A DNA stretch of 64,000 bases from Azospirillum cavernae (lineage in GTDB: Bacteria; Pseudomonadota; Alphaproteobacteria; Azospirillales; Azospirillaceae): NCBI RefSeq assembly GCF_003590795.1, contig NZ_QYUL01000002.1, positions 1,233,001 to 1,297,000 on the forward strand, read 5' to 3'. The notes beneath the pieces were generated by a model. It did not search any database, was not told the origin of the DNA, and worked only from the letters and a program-made list of their open reading frames with translations. Within the stretch, counting starts at the first letter, position 1; every line of letters begins with the position of its first letter. The translations under genes and the position numbers were made by a program. Shown piece after piece: positions 31,761 through 39,080 of the stretch.

Positions 31761-31792
31761 GCCGAAACCGCTTCATGCGACCTTATCTTTTC

Positions 31793-31907
31793 AGGTGGTA
31801 CAGGTGGTACAGGTGGTACACATTCAATAAAATAAACACTATCAAAGGCTTGCTGTAACGCTGTGCTGTACCACCACGTTTTTCGGCTGGTGGTACAGGT
31901 GGTACAG
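31793..31907. repeat. iteron-like cluster 1
   Basis: Three tandem 9-bp units AGGTGGTAC (31793-31819), one inverted unit in GCTGTACCACC (31865-31875) and two more direct units (31890-31907), in the gap between two convergent genes. The same 9-mer recurs in a second cluster 6 kb away. The unit resembles the GGTGAACAG type I iterons of phage P4, bound by its primase-helicase. A replication origin is inferred. Confidence 0.6.
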
Positions 31908-31917
31908 CATCCAATCA

Positions 31918-32364
31918 TCAAGCATGGGGTTCGCCGGCCCGCTCGACCACAGTTGCGGTGGTGGTGTTCGCCCGCGCGGCCAGCTTGTCCGCCACGTCCC
32001 TGGTGACGATCCCGCACCACGCGCCGAGATCATCGCGGCGCTGAAGGCCCGCCCGGTCAATGAGCTTGCGGGTGTAGCCGTTCGACCGGCTCCCGGCGCG
32101 GATTGCAACGGCGACTTCTCCGGGGGCGGGCTGGAGATCGTCCGGCACGGCCAGCGGCGCCCAACGCGCGTCTTGGTTCGTCGCCCGCATGGCGAGCGAG
32201 CGGAGAACCTTGTGGAGCGGTTCGCCGTCCCTGGTGCGCGCGGCGATTTCCCGCAAGGCGGCATGGGTGGCTTGGGGAGCGAGCACGTTGATTTGCGTCA
32301 CGTCGCCTTCGGCAAGGCGGGCGCGGCGCTTGGCCTGTCGAGCGGCGGCTGTTTGGTCTGGCAT
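31918..32364 (-). CDS. RHH-like DNA-binding protein (putative element repressor)
   Basis: 148 residues. The N-terminus is basic (AARQAKRRARLAEGDVTQINVLAP), followed by ATHAALREIAARTRDGEPLHKVLRSLA, which reads as a beta strand and two helices of a ribbon-helix-helix fold. The C-terminal half is unassigned (LIDRAGLQRRDDLGAWCGIV). It is transcribed leftward from a control region holding three identical-type palindromes, one 12 bp from its start codon, so autorepression is likely. RHH assignment is from pattern only. Confidence 0.65.
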   Translation of the reverse strand: MPDQTAAARQAKRRARLAEGDVTQINVLAPQATHAALREIAARTRDGEPLHKVLRSLAMRATNQDARWAPLAVPDDLQPAPGEVAVAIRAGSRSNGYTRKLIDRAGLQRRDDLGAWCGIVTRDVADKLAARANTTTATVVERAGEPHA

Positions 32365-32375
32365 GGCACCTTCGC

Positions 32376-32453
32376 GTAACTAGTCACGGTATCACCCCTA
32401 CGTAGGGTGTGACTAGTCACGGGTCAAGGTGCATGAGATACGTGACTAGTCAC
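32376..32453. promoter_or_regulatory. triple operator array with 33-bp spacing
   Basis: GTAACTAGTCAC (32376-32387), GTGACTAGTCAC (32409-32420) and GTGACTAGTCAC (32442-32453) start exactly 33 bp apart. The second and third are perfect 12-bp palindromes. A leftward promoter can be read with -35 TTGACC (32427-32422), a 17-bp spacer that contains operator 2, and -10 TACGTA (32404-32399). An extra near-palindrome around CCTACGTAGG lies between operators 1 and 2. Cooperative repressor binding on one DNA face is the likely purpose. Confidence 0.75.
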
Positions 32454-32510
32454 AAAGCGATGCACATCATCCTGTCTGCCGGCATTTGCCGAGAGAGCTT
32501 GACGGTACGC

Positions 32511-32525
32511 GAACATATGTGGAAC
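32511..32525. promoter_or_regulatory. SOS (LexA) box inside the element
   Basis: GAAC-ATATGTG-GAAC, a perfect alphaproteobacterial LexA box, 58 bp right of the operator array and 7 bp from a TTGACG that could be a -35. It may couple element induction to DNA damage. Which transcript it controls is unclear. Confidence 0.55.
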
Positions 32526-32556
32526 GAATATCCCCGCCAACGCCAGAAAACCCCCA

Positions 32557-32590
32557 AAGCCCGCCCGGTCCTACCGTGGCGGGTTTTTCG
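32557..32590. terminator. bidirectional terminator
   Basis: CCCGCC / GGCGGG stem followed by TTTTT on the plus strand and a T-rich tract on the minus strand. It directly follows the stop of the leftward XRE gene and also faces the control region. Confidence 0.6.
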
Positions 32591-32592
32591 TT

Positions 32593-32841
32593 TCAGGAGG
32601 CTCGCTTGCTCAACCGGACACCAGCACCGCCGCCGTTCTCGGGGATGAACTCAACGCCAGCCGCTTCGAGGGCGGAGCGGATCGCGGAGAGATTGTTGGG
32701 GTGAGGTGTTCGGGCGCCACGCTCGAAGTCAGCCAACGTTTGCGAGCCAACATTCGCGGCGGCTGCAAGCTCCTTCTGCGTCATTCCGATGAGCGCTCTT
32801 GCAGCCTTGCAAAGCGGTGGCGTTAGGTCGGTGGCGCTCAA
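32593..32841 (-). CDS. XRE-family transcriptional regulator
   Basis: 82-residue Cro/CI-type regulator: KAARALIGMTQKELAAAANV is the helix-turn-helix, and SALEAAGVEFIPENGGGAGV is the usual C-terminal extension of small XRE proteins. It starts at a TTG (32841). It is divergent from the Tat-type gene, and the 80-bp gap between them holds inverted repeats that probably bind this protein. Together with the RHH-like gene it forms the element's regulatory switch. Confidence 0.85.
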   Translation of the reverse strand: MSATDLTPPLCKAARALIGMTQKELAAAANVGSQTLADFERGARTPHPNNLSAIRSALEAAGVEFIPENGGGAGVRLSKRAS

Positions 32842-32845
32842 AGTC

Positions 32846-32886
32846 GATATTCCTTATTGACATCAGCCTAGTTGATGAAGAATATC
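32846..32886 (+). promoter_or_regulatory. promoter with nested inverted repeats (XRE operator candidate)
   Basis: Rightward -35 TTGACA (32857-32862), a 17-bp spacer, -10 GAATAT (32880-32885). It is framed by GATATTC (32846-32852) and GAATATC (32880-32886), and inside lies CATCA (32861-32865) with TGATG (32873-32877). A repressor bound here would block the rightward early promoter. Confidence 0.65.
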
Positions 32887-32921
32887 AATCTAGGTCTTAT
32901 TTATCAACACCTGAGGTTCAA

Positions 32922-33563
32922 ATGCGAGCTTTTCCCGCCACGCCCGAGGTGCGCCCTGAAGGCGCCAACGTTTCCCGCCGCCGGCTGCTGGCCGGCGCTG
33001 GCGCCACAGCCGCCACCCTGACCGCGCCAATCGACCTTATCGCTTCCGCCACTGTGGCCGCGCCTGTAGGCGTCTGCCCGGCCCGTTACGTGGGTGTCCC
33101 GCCCGCCGTCGTCTGCATGGGTGAGGGGTGGGTCAACGAGTGGCTGACATATAACGACGACACGCGCGAGTTCATTGAAACGGTTTGCCGTGGGCTGGCC
33201 TACAGCCCAACGGATGAACGCAAGGACGACTTGAACGACCTTGTGAACCGCGCCCGCCTGATCATGGACCAGAGGACCGAAGAGGCGATCCGCCCCGAGG
33301 GAACCCCGGAACTGATTCGGGAAGGGGATGCCATGACGATGGCCGTGAACGTGCTGGATGAAGGCGGGGGTATGGCTGCGCTCAACTACGCGATTACGAG
33401 CCTTCGGACGGTGCGCAGACGGTGGGATGAGGATGAATTCGCCAAAGGGAACCTGAACGCTTTGGTTCTCTCCCTGTCGTTGGTGGGCGTGCTGCTGACC
33501 GGGCTGGGGCACCCCGATTTCGGGGATGATCCCGAGGGCAGGCAGGAAGGAGCTGCCGCCTGA
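32922..33563 (+). CDS. Tat-signal-like protein of unknown function
   Basis: 213 residues from MRAFPATPEVRPEG. SRRRLLAGAGATAATLTAP near residue 18 looks like a twin-arginine signal followed by a hydrophobic stretch ending around LIASA, suggesting export of a folded protein. The mature part is acidic and helical (DDLNDLVNRARLIMDQRTEE) with a C-terminal hydrophobic segment (LNALVLSLSLVGVLLTGLG). No family is recognised. It is the first rightward gene of the element, under a strong promoter, so it could be a lysogenic-conversion or early gene. Confidence 0.6.
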   Translation: MRAFPATPEVRPEGANVSRRRLLAGAGATAATLTAPIDLIASATVAAPVGVCPARYVGVPPAVVCMGEGWVNEWLTYNDDTREFIETVCRGLAYSPTDERKDDLNDLVNRARLIMDQRTEEAIRPEGTPELIREGDAMTMAVNVLDEGGGMAALNYAITSLRTVRRRWDEDEFAKGNLNALVLSLSLVGVLLTGLGHPDFGDDPEGRQEGAAA

Positions 33564-33594
33564 CCGCGCCTCGCCGACACCATCACCAACCCAA

Positions 33595-33620
33595 GGGGGC
33601 CGGTTCTGCCGGCCCCCTAT
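33595..33620 (+). terminator. terminator after the Tat-type gene
   Basis: GGGGGCCGG pairs with CCGGCCCCC, followed by TATTTAT. It separates the first rightward gene from the next. Confidence 0.7.
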
Positions 33621-33659
33621 TTATCGCTGGTCCAAACGGTATCTCTTATCGGCGCCCTA

Positions 33660-33733
33660 CCTATTGCGAGCGCGCGAGGTTTCCTGTTGCGCCCGCAATA
33701 GGCTAGCTGTATACATAGCTTATAGCCTATTGC
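33660..33733. promoter_or_regulatory. three CCTATTGC sites upstream of the 33752 gene
   Basis: CCTATTGC at 33660-33667, inverted at 33695-33702, and direct again at 33726-33733, starting 35 and 31 bp apart. The last one ends 19 bp before the start codon, overlapping the region expected for promoter and leader. Probably an operator for the adjacent HTH-like protein or another element regulator. Confidence 0.55.
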
Positions 33734-33751
33734 AGCCGCATGAGGAATGCC

Positions 33752-34237
33752 ATGTTGAACCTGACTGATATCGTTCACCCACGCCTCGCCCGCCAAGCGG
33801 CGAACGTCGGAGTTTCCACCATGAATAGCTGGGCACATCGAGGGTATTTCGACGCCTTCGATGGCGTGCAAACGACGCCCGGTAAGGCTCGTCCCTTCAC
33901 GGTTCTCGACGCTATCCGCCTGAACGTCATGAAGGAGTTCAATATCGTCGGTGTGGACCCGGCCGCTTCTTCCAAGATTGTGACCAGACCGGATTTCACC
34001 AGCTTGGTCGAAAGCATCCTTTTCGACAGCCGTGACGATATCATCATCGGCTTCGACGGGTTTTCGATGGTCAGTGCCACCAACTCCATGACGATCAAAG
34101 ACATCAAGAACATGGGCTATGGCAACTTCTCCCACATCGACCTTTCCGAAGCCGCAATGCACGTCATGAGTTTCCTGCGGGCGACCAAGGGCGTACCGCT
34201 GCCGTCCGCCGTGGACGAGGACAACATCGAGAACTAA
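33752..34237 (+). CDS. putative MerR-like DNA-binding regulator
   Basis: 161 residues with the start at 33752 (GAGG ribosome site; an earlier ATG at 33740 is possible). IVHPRLARQAANVGVSTMNSWAHRG followed by GKARPFTVLDAIRLNVMKEF resembles a MerR/AlpA-type winged helix at the N-terminus. The C-terminal half is unassigned (ILFDSRDDIIIGFDGFSM). It has its own operator-rich upstream region, arguing for autoregulation. A terminator-like hairpin follows at about 34249-34282. Confidence 0.6.
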   Translation: MLNLTDIVHPRLARQAANVGVSTMNSWAHRGYFDAFDGVQTTPGKARPFTVLDAIRLNVMKEFNIVGVDPAASSKIVTRPDFTSLVESILFDSRDDIIIGFDGFSMVSATNSMTIKDIKNMGYGNFSHIDLSEAAMHVMSFLRATKGVPLPSAVDEDNIEN

Positions 34238-34292
34238 CAGACCGACGACGGGCCGCCCCCCTGGGTGGCCCCTCTGATTTTCTGGAGTTGAA

Positions 34293-34580
34293 ATGACCAA
34301 CGCTGAAACGCGGGTGATTCCCGCCACGCCCGAGCTTTGCCTTCCGCCCGCCCTGCGCAAGCCGCGTCTGCGCCGTTGGGAAGCCGCCGAATATCTGGAG
34401 TTGGTCCACGGCGTCACCGTCGCCCCCGCCACGCTCGCCAAATACGCCAGCATTGGGGGTGGCCCGGCCTTCAACAAGGGGGTGAGCCGGACGCCCCTGT
34501 ACCCCGTCACCGAACTCGACCGCTGGGCCGTCGAGCGCATGGGGAAGCTGGTCCGCTCCACCAGCGACGCGGGGGTGTGA
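34293..34580 (+). CDS. small HTH protein, possible excisionase or AlpA-like regulator
   Basis: 95 residues. LRRWEAAEYLELVHGVTVAP, ATLAKYASIGGGPAFNKGVS and RTPLYPVTELDRWAVERMGK match the layout of small AlpA/Xis-type winged-helix proteins that read a helix, a wing and a Trp-containing C-terminus. Such proteins control excision or early transcription in P4-type elements. Downstream gene starts 2 bp after its stop, so it heads the replication operon. Confidence 0.7.
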   Translation: MTNAETRVIPATPELCLPPALRKPRLRRWEAAEYLELVHGVTVAPATLAKYASIGGGPAFNKGVSRTPLYPVTELDRWAVERMGKLVRSTSDAGV

Positions 34581-34582
34581 GG

Positions 34583-34765
34583 ATGCGCAACGCCGAAACC
34601 GCCTTCCGCCAGTCCGACCCGACCGAGAACCGCCAGTTCCGCCGCCTGTGGACGGAACCGGCCCGCGCCCTCCGGATCGCCGTCCCGCCGCCGCCCGTCC
34701 GCACCCTCGACCACATCGCCGCCGAGGTTCTGGTGCGCTGGCGTTCGGAAACCCGGAGTCACTGA
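34583..34765 (+). CDS. small unknown protein in the replication operon
   Basis: 60 residues (MRNAETAFRQSDPTENRQFR), basic, with no recognised domain. It has GTGAGG as ribosome site and sits 2 bp after the HTH gene and 2 bp before the primase-like gene, so the tight packing is the main evidence that it is real. Confidence 0.6.
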   Translation: MRNAETAFRQSDPTENRQFRRLWTEPARALRIAVPPPPVRTLDHIAAEVLVRWRSETRSH

Positions 34766-34767
34766 CC

Positions 34768-35067
34768 ATGCACGATACCCGTCTCGACTTCGACCGGATC
34801 AACCGCGCCGCGCTGGCCGTGCTGCCGGCCTTGCTGGCGCGGTGGTTGCCGGGTGGAAAGCGGGAAGGTCACGAATACGTTGTCGTCAACCCGCGCCGCG
34901 CCGACCGCCGACCGGGAAGCTTCCGCATCAACACGGACACCGGCCGGTGGGCGGATTTCGCCACCGACGACACCGGGGGCGACGTGGTGTCGCTGGCCGC
35001 CTATCTGGGCGGGATCACGCAGGTTGAAGCCGCCCGCCGTCTCTGCGACATGCTGGGGGTACGCTGA
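34768..35067 (+). CDS. primase N-terminal (CHC2-like) domain protein
   Basis: 99 residues. GSFRINTDTGRWADFATDDTGGDVVSLAAYLGG is the signature of the DnaG/P4-alpha zinc-domain region (the DFATGxxGDxxxL-like block), though the Cys/His zinc ligands are mostly missing. It directly precedes the TOPRIM gene, with 1-bp overlap (stop and start share an A), so the two probably work as a split primase. Confidence 0.75.
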   Translation: MHDTRLDFDRINRAALAVLPALLARWLPGGKREGHEYVVVNPRRADRRPGSFRINTDTGRWADFATDDTGGDVVSLAAYLGGITQVEAARRLCDMLGVR

Positions 35068-36347
35068 TGCCTGACGACCATGCCGGCATGTTCGCGCCGC
35101 TGACGCCCGAGGAAACCACGGCCGGCGCGTCGGCCGCACCGGGCAAGACCACAAAGACACCGATCATTCCGGTTCCCGCCGATGCCCCGGCGATGGAGTT
35201 CCGCCACCCCAAGCACGGCGAACCCTCCCGGTATTGGCCGTACCACGATGCCGAGGGCCGGCTCGTCGGCTATGTTTGCCGGTGGGACCTGACCGACGAC
35301 GCAGGCAACCGGACCAAGGAATTTCTGCCCGTCACCTTCTGCGACCTGGGCAACGGCAAGCGGGGCTGGCGCTCAAAAGGCATGCCATCGCCCCGACCGC
35401 TGTTCGGTCTGCCCGATCTGCTGGCTCGCTCCGATGCGCTGGTGCTGGTGTGCGAGGGCGAAAAGGCCCGCGATGCCGGGGCCGCGTTGTTCCCCGACAT
35501 GGTGGCGACCACCCCCGCCCACGGCGCGAAGTCACCGCACCTGACGGATTTCAGCCCATGCGCGGGCCGGGTGGTGGTGATCGCCACCGACCACGACGAA
35601 CCCGGCAAGACCGACGCCAAGGGCAAGCCTCACCATCCCGGCCGAGACTTTGGCGACACGGTGGCCGAGATGGCCCGCGCCGCTGGAGCCGTCGAGGTTC
35701 TGCACCTGCCCCCCGACCGTCTGGGGGCGTGGCTGTGGCGCGACGGGGAGCGGGTGCCGCGAACCGATCCGCTGCCGGATGGCTGGGACCTCGCCGACGC
35801 GCTGGCCGAAGGCTGGACCGCTGAGACGGTCGCCGCTCTGCGGAGCGCCCCCGCGTTCCTGTCGCCTTACGGGACGACCAAACCGGACACGCCGGCCGCG
35901 ACCGATGCCGAGAGCAAGGAATGGGATTGGCCGTTTCGGTTGATGCCGTATGGCGTTGAAAAGCGGATTGACCGGGTGGACCGGGAGACGGGCGCCGTCA
36001 CCATCGAATGGCGCTGGATTTGTTCGCGCATCGAGGTTGCCGCCGAAACGCGGAACACCGATGGCACCGCCTGGGGCCGGCTGTTGAGCCTCACCGACCG
36101 GGACGGTCGGGCGAAGGAATGGGCGATGCCCATGTCAATGCTGGCCGGCGACGGCACGGCCTACCGGGAACGCCTCCTTGAAATGGGGCTGGTGATCGCG
36201 CCCGGCCGATTCCCCCGCGACGCCCTGCATGAGTTCGTGTCCACCGCGCGCCCTGGGGTGAAAGCCCGCTGCGTCTCGCGCGTCGGCTGGCACTCCGGCG
36301 CCTTCGTCATGACCCACACCACCTTGGGAGATCCCTGCCATGGCTGA
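35067..36347 (+). CDS. TOPRIM primase fused to N-terminal part of DUF927
   Basis: 426 residues. A TOPRIM domain has the catalytic Glu in VLVCEGEKARDAG (near 130) and the DxD pair in VVIATDHDEPGK (175-177), indicating primase activity. From about residue 291 (WDWPFRLMPYGVEKR) begins the N-terminal part of a DUF927 helicase domain, continuing to EWAMPMSMLAGDGTAYRE and GWHSGAFVMTHTTLGD, where the frame stops. The rest of DUF927 is encoded by the next gene in another frame, with 8-bp overlap. Together they form the element's replication initiator. Confidence 0.85.
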   Translation: MPDDHAGMFAPLTPEETTAGASAAPGKTTKTPIIPVPADAPAMEFRHPKHGEPSRYWPYHDAEGRLVGYVCRWDLTDDAGNRTKEFLPVTFCDLGNGKRGWRSKGMPSPRPLFGLPDLLARSDALVLVCEGEKARDAGAALFPDMVATTPAHGAKSPHLTDFSPCAGRVVVIATDHDEPGKTDAKGKPHHPGRDFGDTVAEMARAAGAVEVLHLPPDRLGAWLWRDGERVPRTDPLPDGWDLADALAEGWTAETVAALRSAPAFLSPYGTTKPDTPAATDAESKEWDWPFRLMPYGVEKRIDRVDRETGAVTIEWRWICSRIEVAAETRNTDGTAWGRLLSLTDRDGRAKEWAMPMSMLAGDGTAYRERLLEMGLVIAPGRFPRDALHEFVSTARPGVKARCVSRVGWHSGAFVMTHTTLGDPCHG

Positions 36348-37677
36348 ACGCATCATCTTGCAGACGGCGGCGCCGTTGGATCATGCCTATCGGCAGTCGG
36401 GCACGCTGACGTCATGGAGCGACAACGTGGCCCGCTACGCCGCCGGCAACTCCCGGCTGGTGCTCGCCATTTCCGCCGCGTTCGCGGGACCGCTGCTGCA
36501 TCCGACCGGGAGTGAGTCCGGCGGCTTCCATTTCCGGGGCGCATCGTCGAGCGGCAAGACGACAGCCCTTATCGTCGGCGGAAGCGCCTGGGGTGGTGGG
36601 GGCGTGCGGGGCTATGTGCGGACGTGGCGCGCGACCGCGAACGGTCTGGAGTCGGTCGCCGCGCTCCACTGCGACACGCTGCTGTGCCTGGACGAAATGG
36701 GACAGGTGGACGGCCGGGAAGTCGGGCAAATCGCCTACATGCTGTCCAACGGGCAGGGAAAGACCCGCGCCGGCCGGGGTGGCGAAGGGCGAACCCCGGC
36801 GGAATGGCGCGTGATGTTTCTCAGTTCCGGCGAGATCGGGCTTTCCGACAAGATGTCCGAGGATGGTCGAGGCCAGCGAGCCGCCGCCGGGCAACAGGTG
36901 CGGGTGGTGGATATCCTGGCCGACGCTGGCGCCGGGCTGGGGTTATTCGAGACTCTGCACGGCTTCCCCGACGCCGACGCCTTCGCCCGCCATTTGAAGG
37001 CCGCCGCGAACGAGCATTACGGCGTGGCCGCGCCGGATTTCGTCAAGTTCATCGTCAATGACTACAACGGCTGTGCGGAAGCCGCCCTGTCCCATCAACG
37101 CGAGTTCGTCGCGGAGCACTGCCCGGCCGGGGCCGATGGACAGGTGAGCCGGGTTGCCGCCCGCTTCGGTCTGGTCGCCGCCGCTGGCGAGATGGCAACC
37201 GCGTTCGGTGTGGTTCCCTGGCAACCGGGTGAGGCGACGGCTTCGGCGCTCCGGTGCTATCGCGCTTGGCTCGACGTGCGCGGCGGGATCGAACCCACGG
37301 AGGAGAAACACGGTATCGCCGCCGTCCGCCGCTTCATCGAATTGCACGGTTCGTCCCGGTTCGAGGCAATGGGCGCGCTGGTGCGCACCGACAACGCGGG
37401 CGCTCCAATCGAGGCGCGCGTGCCGAACCGCGCCGGCTTCCGGCGGCAAGACGGCAACGGCGGCATTGAATACCTGATCTTGCCCGAAGTGTGGCGGACG
37501 GAGGTGTGCGCGGGCTTGGACGCGGTGGCCGTGGCGAAGACGCTGAACAAGCACGGCCTGCTGATCAGCAAGGACGGAAAGCTTCAGGATCAAGCCCGGT
37601 TGCCGGGTTTCTCCAAGCCGGTTCGCCATTACCACCTGACGGCGGGCATTCTCAGCGATGGGGCGGATGATGCCTGA
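36340..37677 (+). CDS. DUF927 superfamily helicase, C-terminal part
   Basis: 445 residues. It starts MAERIILQTAAP, which is mid-domain for DUF927, then Walker A GASSSGKTTA (67-76) and Walker B LLCLDEMG (114-121), followed by the sensor region FLSSGEIGLSDKM and a C-terminal winged-helix-like part (KTLNKHGLLISKDGKLQDQ). It is an AAA-like DNA helicase in phage and plasmid replication. The overlap ATGGCTGA with the previous gene could be natural coupling or the scar of a frameshift splitting a single gene. Confidence 0.85.
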   Translation: MAERIILQTAAPLDHAYRQSGTLTSWSDNVARYAAGNSRLVLAISAAFAGPLLHPTGSESGGFHFRGASSSGKTTALIVGGSAWGGGGVRGYVRTWRATANGLESVAALHCDTLLCLDEMGQVDGREVGQIAYMLSNGQGKTRAGRGGEGRTPAEWRVMFLSSGEIGLSDKMSEDGRGQRAAAGQQVRVVDILADAGAGLGLFETLHGFPDADAFARHLKAAANEHYGVAAPDFVKFIVNDYNGCAEAALSHQREFVAEHCPAGADGQVSRVAARFGLVAAAGEMATAFGVVPWQPGEATASALRCYRAWLDVRGGIEPTEEKHGIAAVRRFIELHGSSRFEAMGALVRTDNAGAPIEARVPNRAGFRRQDGNGGIEYLILPEVWRTEVCAGLDAVAVAKTLNKHGLLISKDGKLQDQARLPGFSKPVRHYHLTAGILSDGADDA

Positions 37678-37996
37678 TCTGTCCCGGTTCGCCGCCTTGG
37701 CTGCCCGCGCGGGATGCTCGCCTGTACCACCTGTACCACCGACCGAAAAGCATGGTGGTACAGGGGGTGCGACCGATAAAACCATTACTTATCAGTATGT
37801 TGGCGAGTGCGTACCACCTGTACCACCTGTACCACCGGCAAATAACGACTCTGTGCAACGCCCTGACCTGATCGACGACTTCGAGGAGCGTGCGGCCATC
37901 CTCGAATTTGACGCCCGCCTTCCCCGCGCCGAGGCCGAACGGCGCGCTTGGGCCGAGGTGTTCGGCACGGACACGCCGATGGAGACCACCCGATGA
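37670..37996 (+). CDS. small protein with VPPVPP repeats encoded by iterons
   Basis: 108 residues (up to 112 if the start is 37658). The N-terminal half encodes PVPPVPP and VPPVPPVPP because GTACCACCT iterons run through the gene; the C-terminal half is a normal charged helix (DLIDDFEERAAILEFDARLP, AEAERRAWAEVF). It overlaps the helicase stop. The repeats may be constrained as DNA rather than protein. Confidence 0.65.
   Translation: MPDLSRFAALAARAGCSPVPPVPPTEKHGGTGGATDKTITYQYVGECVPPVPPVPPANNDSVQRPDLIDDFEERAAILEFDARLPRAEAERRAWAEVFGTDTPMETTR
37724..37837. repeat. iteron-like cluster 2
   Basis: GTACCACC units: two in tandem (37724-37741), one inverted in TGGTGGTACAG (37753-37763), and three in tandem (37811-37836). 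The orientation is opposite to cluster 1 at 31793-31907. The separation of about 6 kb recalls the ori/crr pair of phage P4. Confidence 0.6.
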
Positions 37997-38592
37997 GCAA
38001 GCCTTTCGACCGCGCCAAGTTCAACAAGGTGCTGTCCCTCGCCGAGTCCGATCAAGACGCCGAAGCCCTGGCCGCTGTCCGCAAGGCGGCTTCCATGGCC
38101 CGCGCGGCTGGCCTGTCGCTGGGGGAGGCCGTGAACGGCACCGACCCGGACGGCGGCACGGTCTCCACCCTGCGCACGATGATGATGGAGGCCGAGCTTG
38201 CCACCGCCCGCCGGGAGATCGCCGAGCTTCGGCGCAAGACTTCTGGCGCTGGTGACGATGCCACCTTTCAGCGGGGGTTCGAGGCGGGACAGCGGTACGG
38301 CGCCGACCGTGCGGCGGCTGACCTTCGGGAACAGGCGTTCCGCCGGGTGAGAGAACTGGAGGCCGAGCTTGAAGCCTTCCGCGCGCCGCTCGATTGGCTG
38401 ACCCTTGCCGAACGCTTCTACGCCAAGTTCCGCAGGGGGGCGAAAGCGCCCTTTGCCAAGGGGCTGATGTACCGGGCCAGCGTCAACAAGCTCATGCCGG
38501 CCGATCAAGCCGAGTTGCGGAAGTTCGCCGCGACGGTCGAACGGAAGGTGAAGCGGAGCAAGAAGCCGGTGGAGGAAACGGCGGAGGCGTGA
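37993..38592 (+). CDS. DUF2786-like protein
   Basis: 199 residues starting MSKPFDRAKFNKVLSLAES, coupled to the previous gene by ATGA. The first 45 residues (NKVLSLAESDQDAEALAAVR, then KAASMARAAGLSL) match the DUF2786 pattern found in phage and element proteins. A long coiled-coil-like helix follows (MMMEAELATARREIAELRRK) and then a basic C-terminus (VERKVKRSKKPVEE). Function is unknown; it closes the replication operon. Confidence 0.7.
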   Translation: MSKPFDRAKFNKVLSLAESDQDAEALAAVRKAASMARAAGLSLGEAVNGTDPDGGTVSTLRTMMMEAELATARREIAELRRKTSGAGDDATFQRGFEAGQRYGADRAAADLREQAFRRVRELEAELEAFRAPLDWLTLAERFYAKFRRGAKAPFAKGLMYRASVNKLMPADQAELRKFAATVERKVKRSKKPVEETAEA

Positions 38593-38876
38593 CCGGAAAG
38601 CTGCTGTGCTTCCGCCATCATGGTTATGGACAATGCCGTTGCCACTGACGGCGGAATTATCAAATGTCTTCAATAGCGTAACGTTGAACAAGGGCGATGG
38701 CGATGGAGCGGTTCCGGGATAGTCAGGCTGTGACAGTGAGTCGCGTCGCCTCGGCTAACCGGCATATTTCTACAATGCTTCTTGCGAACGATAGGCGCTG
38801 TGTGTAACCGTGCGCTTAAGGAAAAACCAGCCACCATACAGCGACGCATCCCGTCGATTACCTCGCAGGACAATCT
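38593..38876. other. intergenic, composition shift before accessory genes
   Basis: 284 bp with no convincing gene. Base composition drops in GC relative to the flanks, as in the two genes that follow, which marks an acquired segment. No clear promoter, terminator or repeat is seen. Confidence 0.4.
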
Positions 38877-39080
38877 ATGCCCCGCATCATTCGTCTCGAA
38901 GGCACTAGCCTGGATCGGCAGAAGTTCTCAAAAACGTTTGAGGACAATTGCGGTTGTGAGATGACCACGGAATCAATTGCTGCGAGCATCAAGCGCGTGG
39001 CGCCACTGTTCGCAGGCGATTTGGTTTCCTTGATCAAGGAATCTGGTCTGTACATTAAGGCCAAGCCGACTGTCCGATGA
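38877..39080 (+). CDS. accessory gene A (unknown, 67 aa)
   Basis: MPRIIRLEGTSLDRQKFSKT; a small mixed-charge protein with two Cys (DNCGCEM) and a hydrophobic C-terminal helix (APLFAGDLVSLIKESGLYIK). A ribosome site AGGAC precedes it. It overlaps the next gene by ATGA, as paired toxin-antitoxin or defence genes often do. No family recognised. Confidence 0.55.
   Translation: MPRIIRLEGTSLDRQKFSKTFEDNCGCEMTTESIAASIKRVAPLFAGDLVSLIKESGLYIKAKPTVR

Noticed and set aside
31793..31907. CRISPR array at the GGTGGTACA repeats
   Set aside because: Units are 9 bp and contiguous or irregularly spaced, with no spacers of constant length and no cas genes in the window.
32486..32704. A plus-strand frame through the control region and XRE gene
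   Set aside because: It begins at TTG without a ribosome site, crosses a terminator and runs antisense to the XRE regulator.
38593..38876. A tRNA or regulatory RNA in the low-GC gap
   Set aside because: No cloverleaf, no terminator and no promoter could be recognised.
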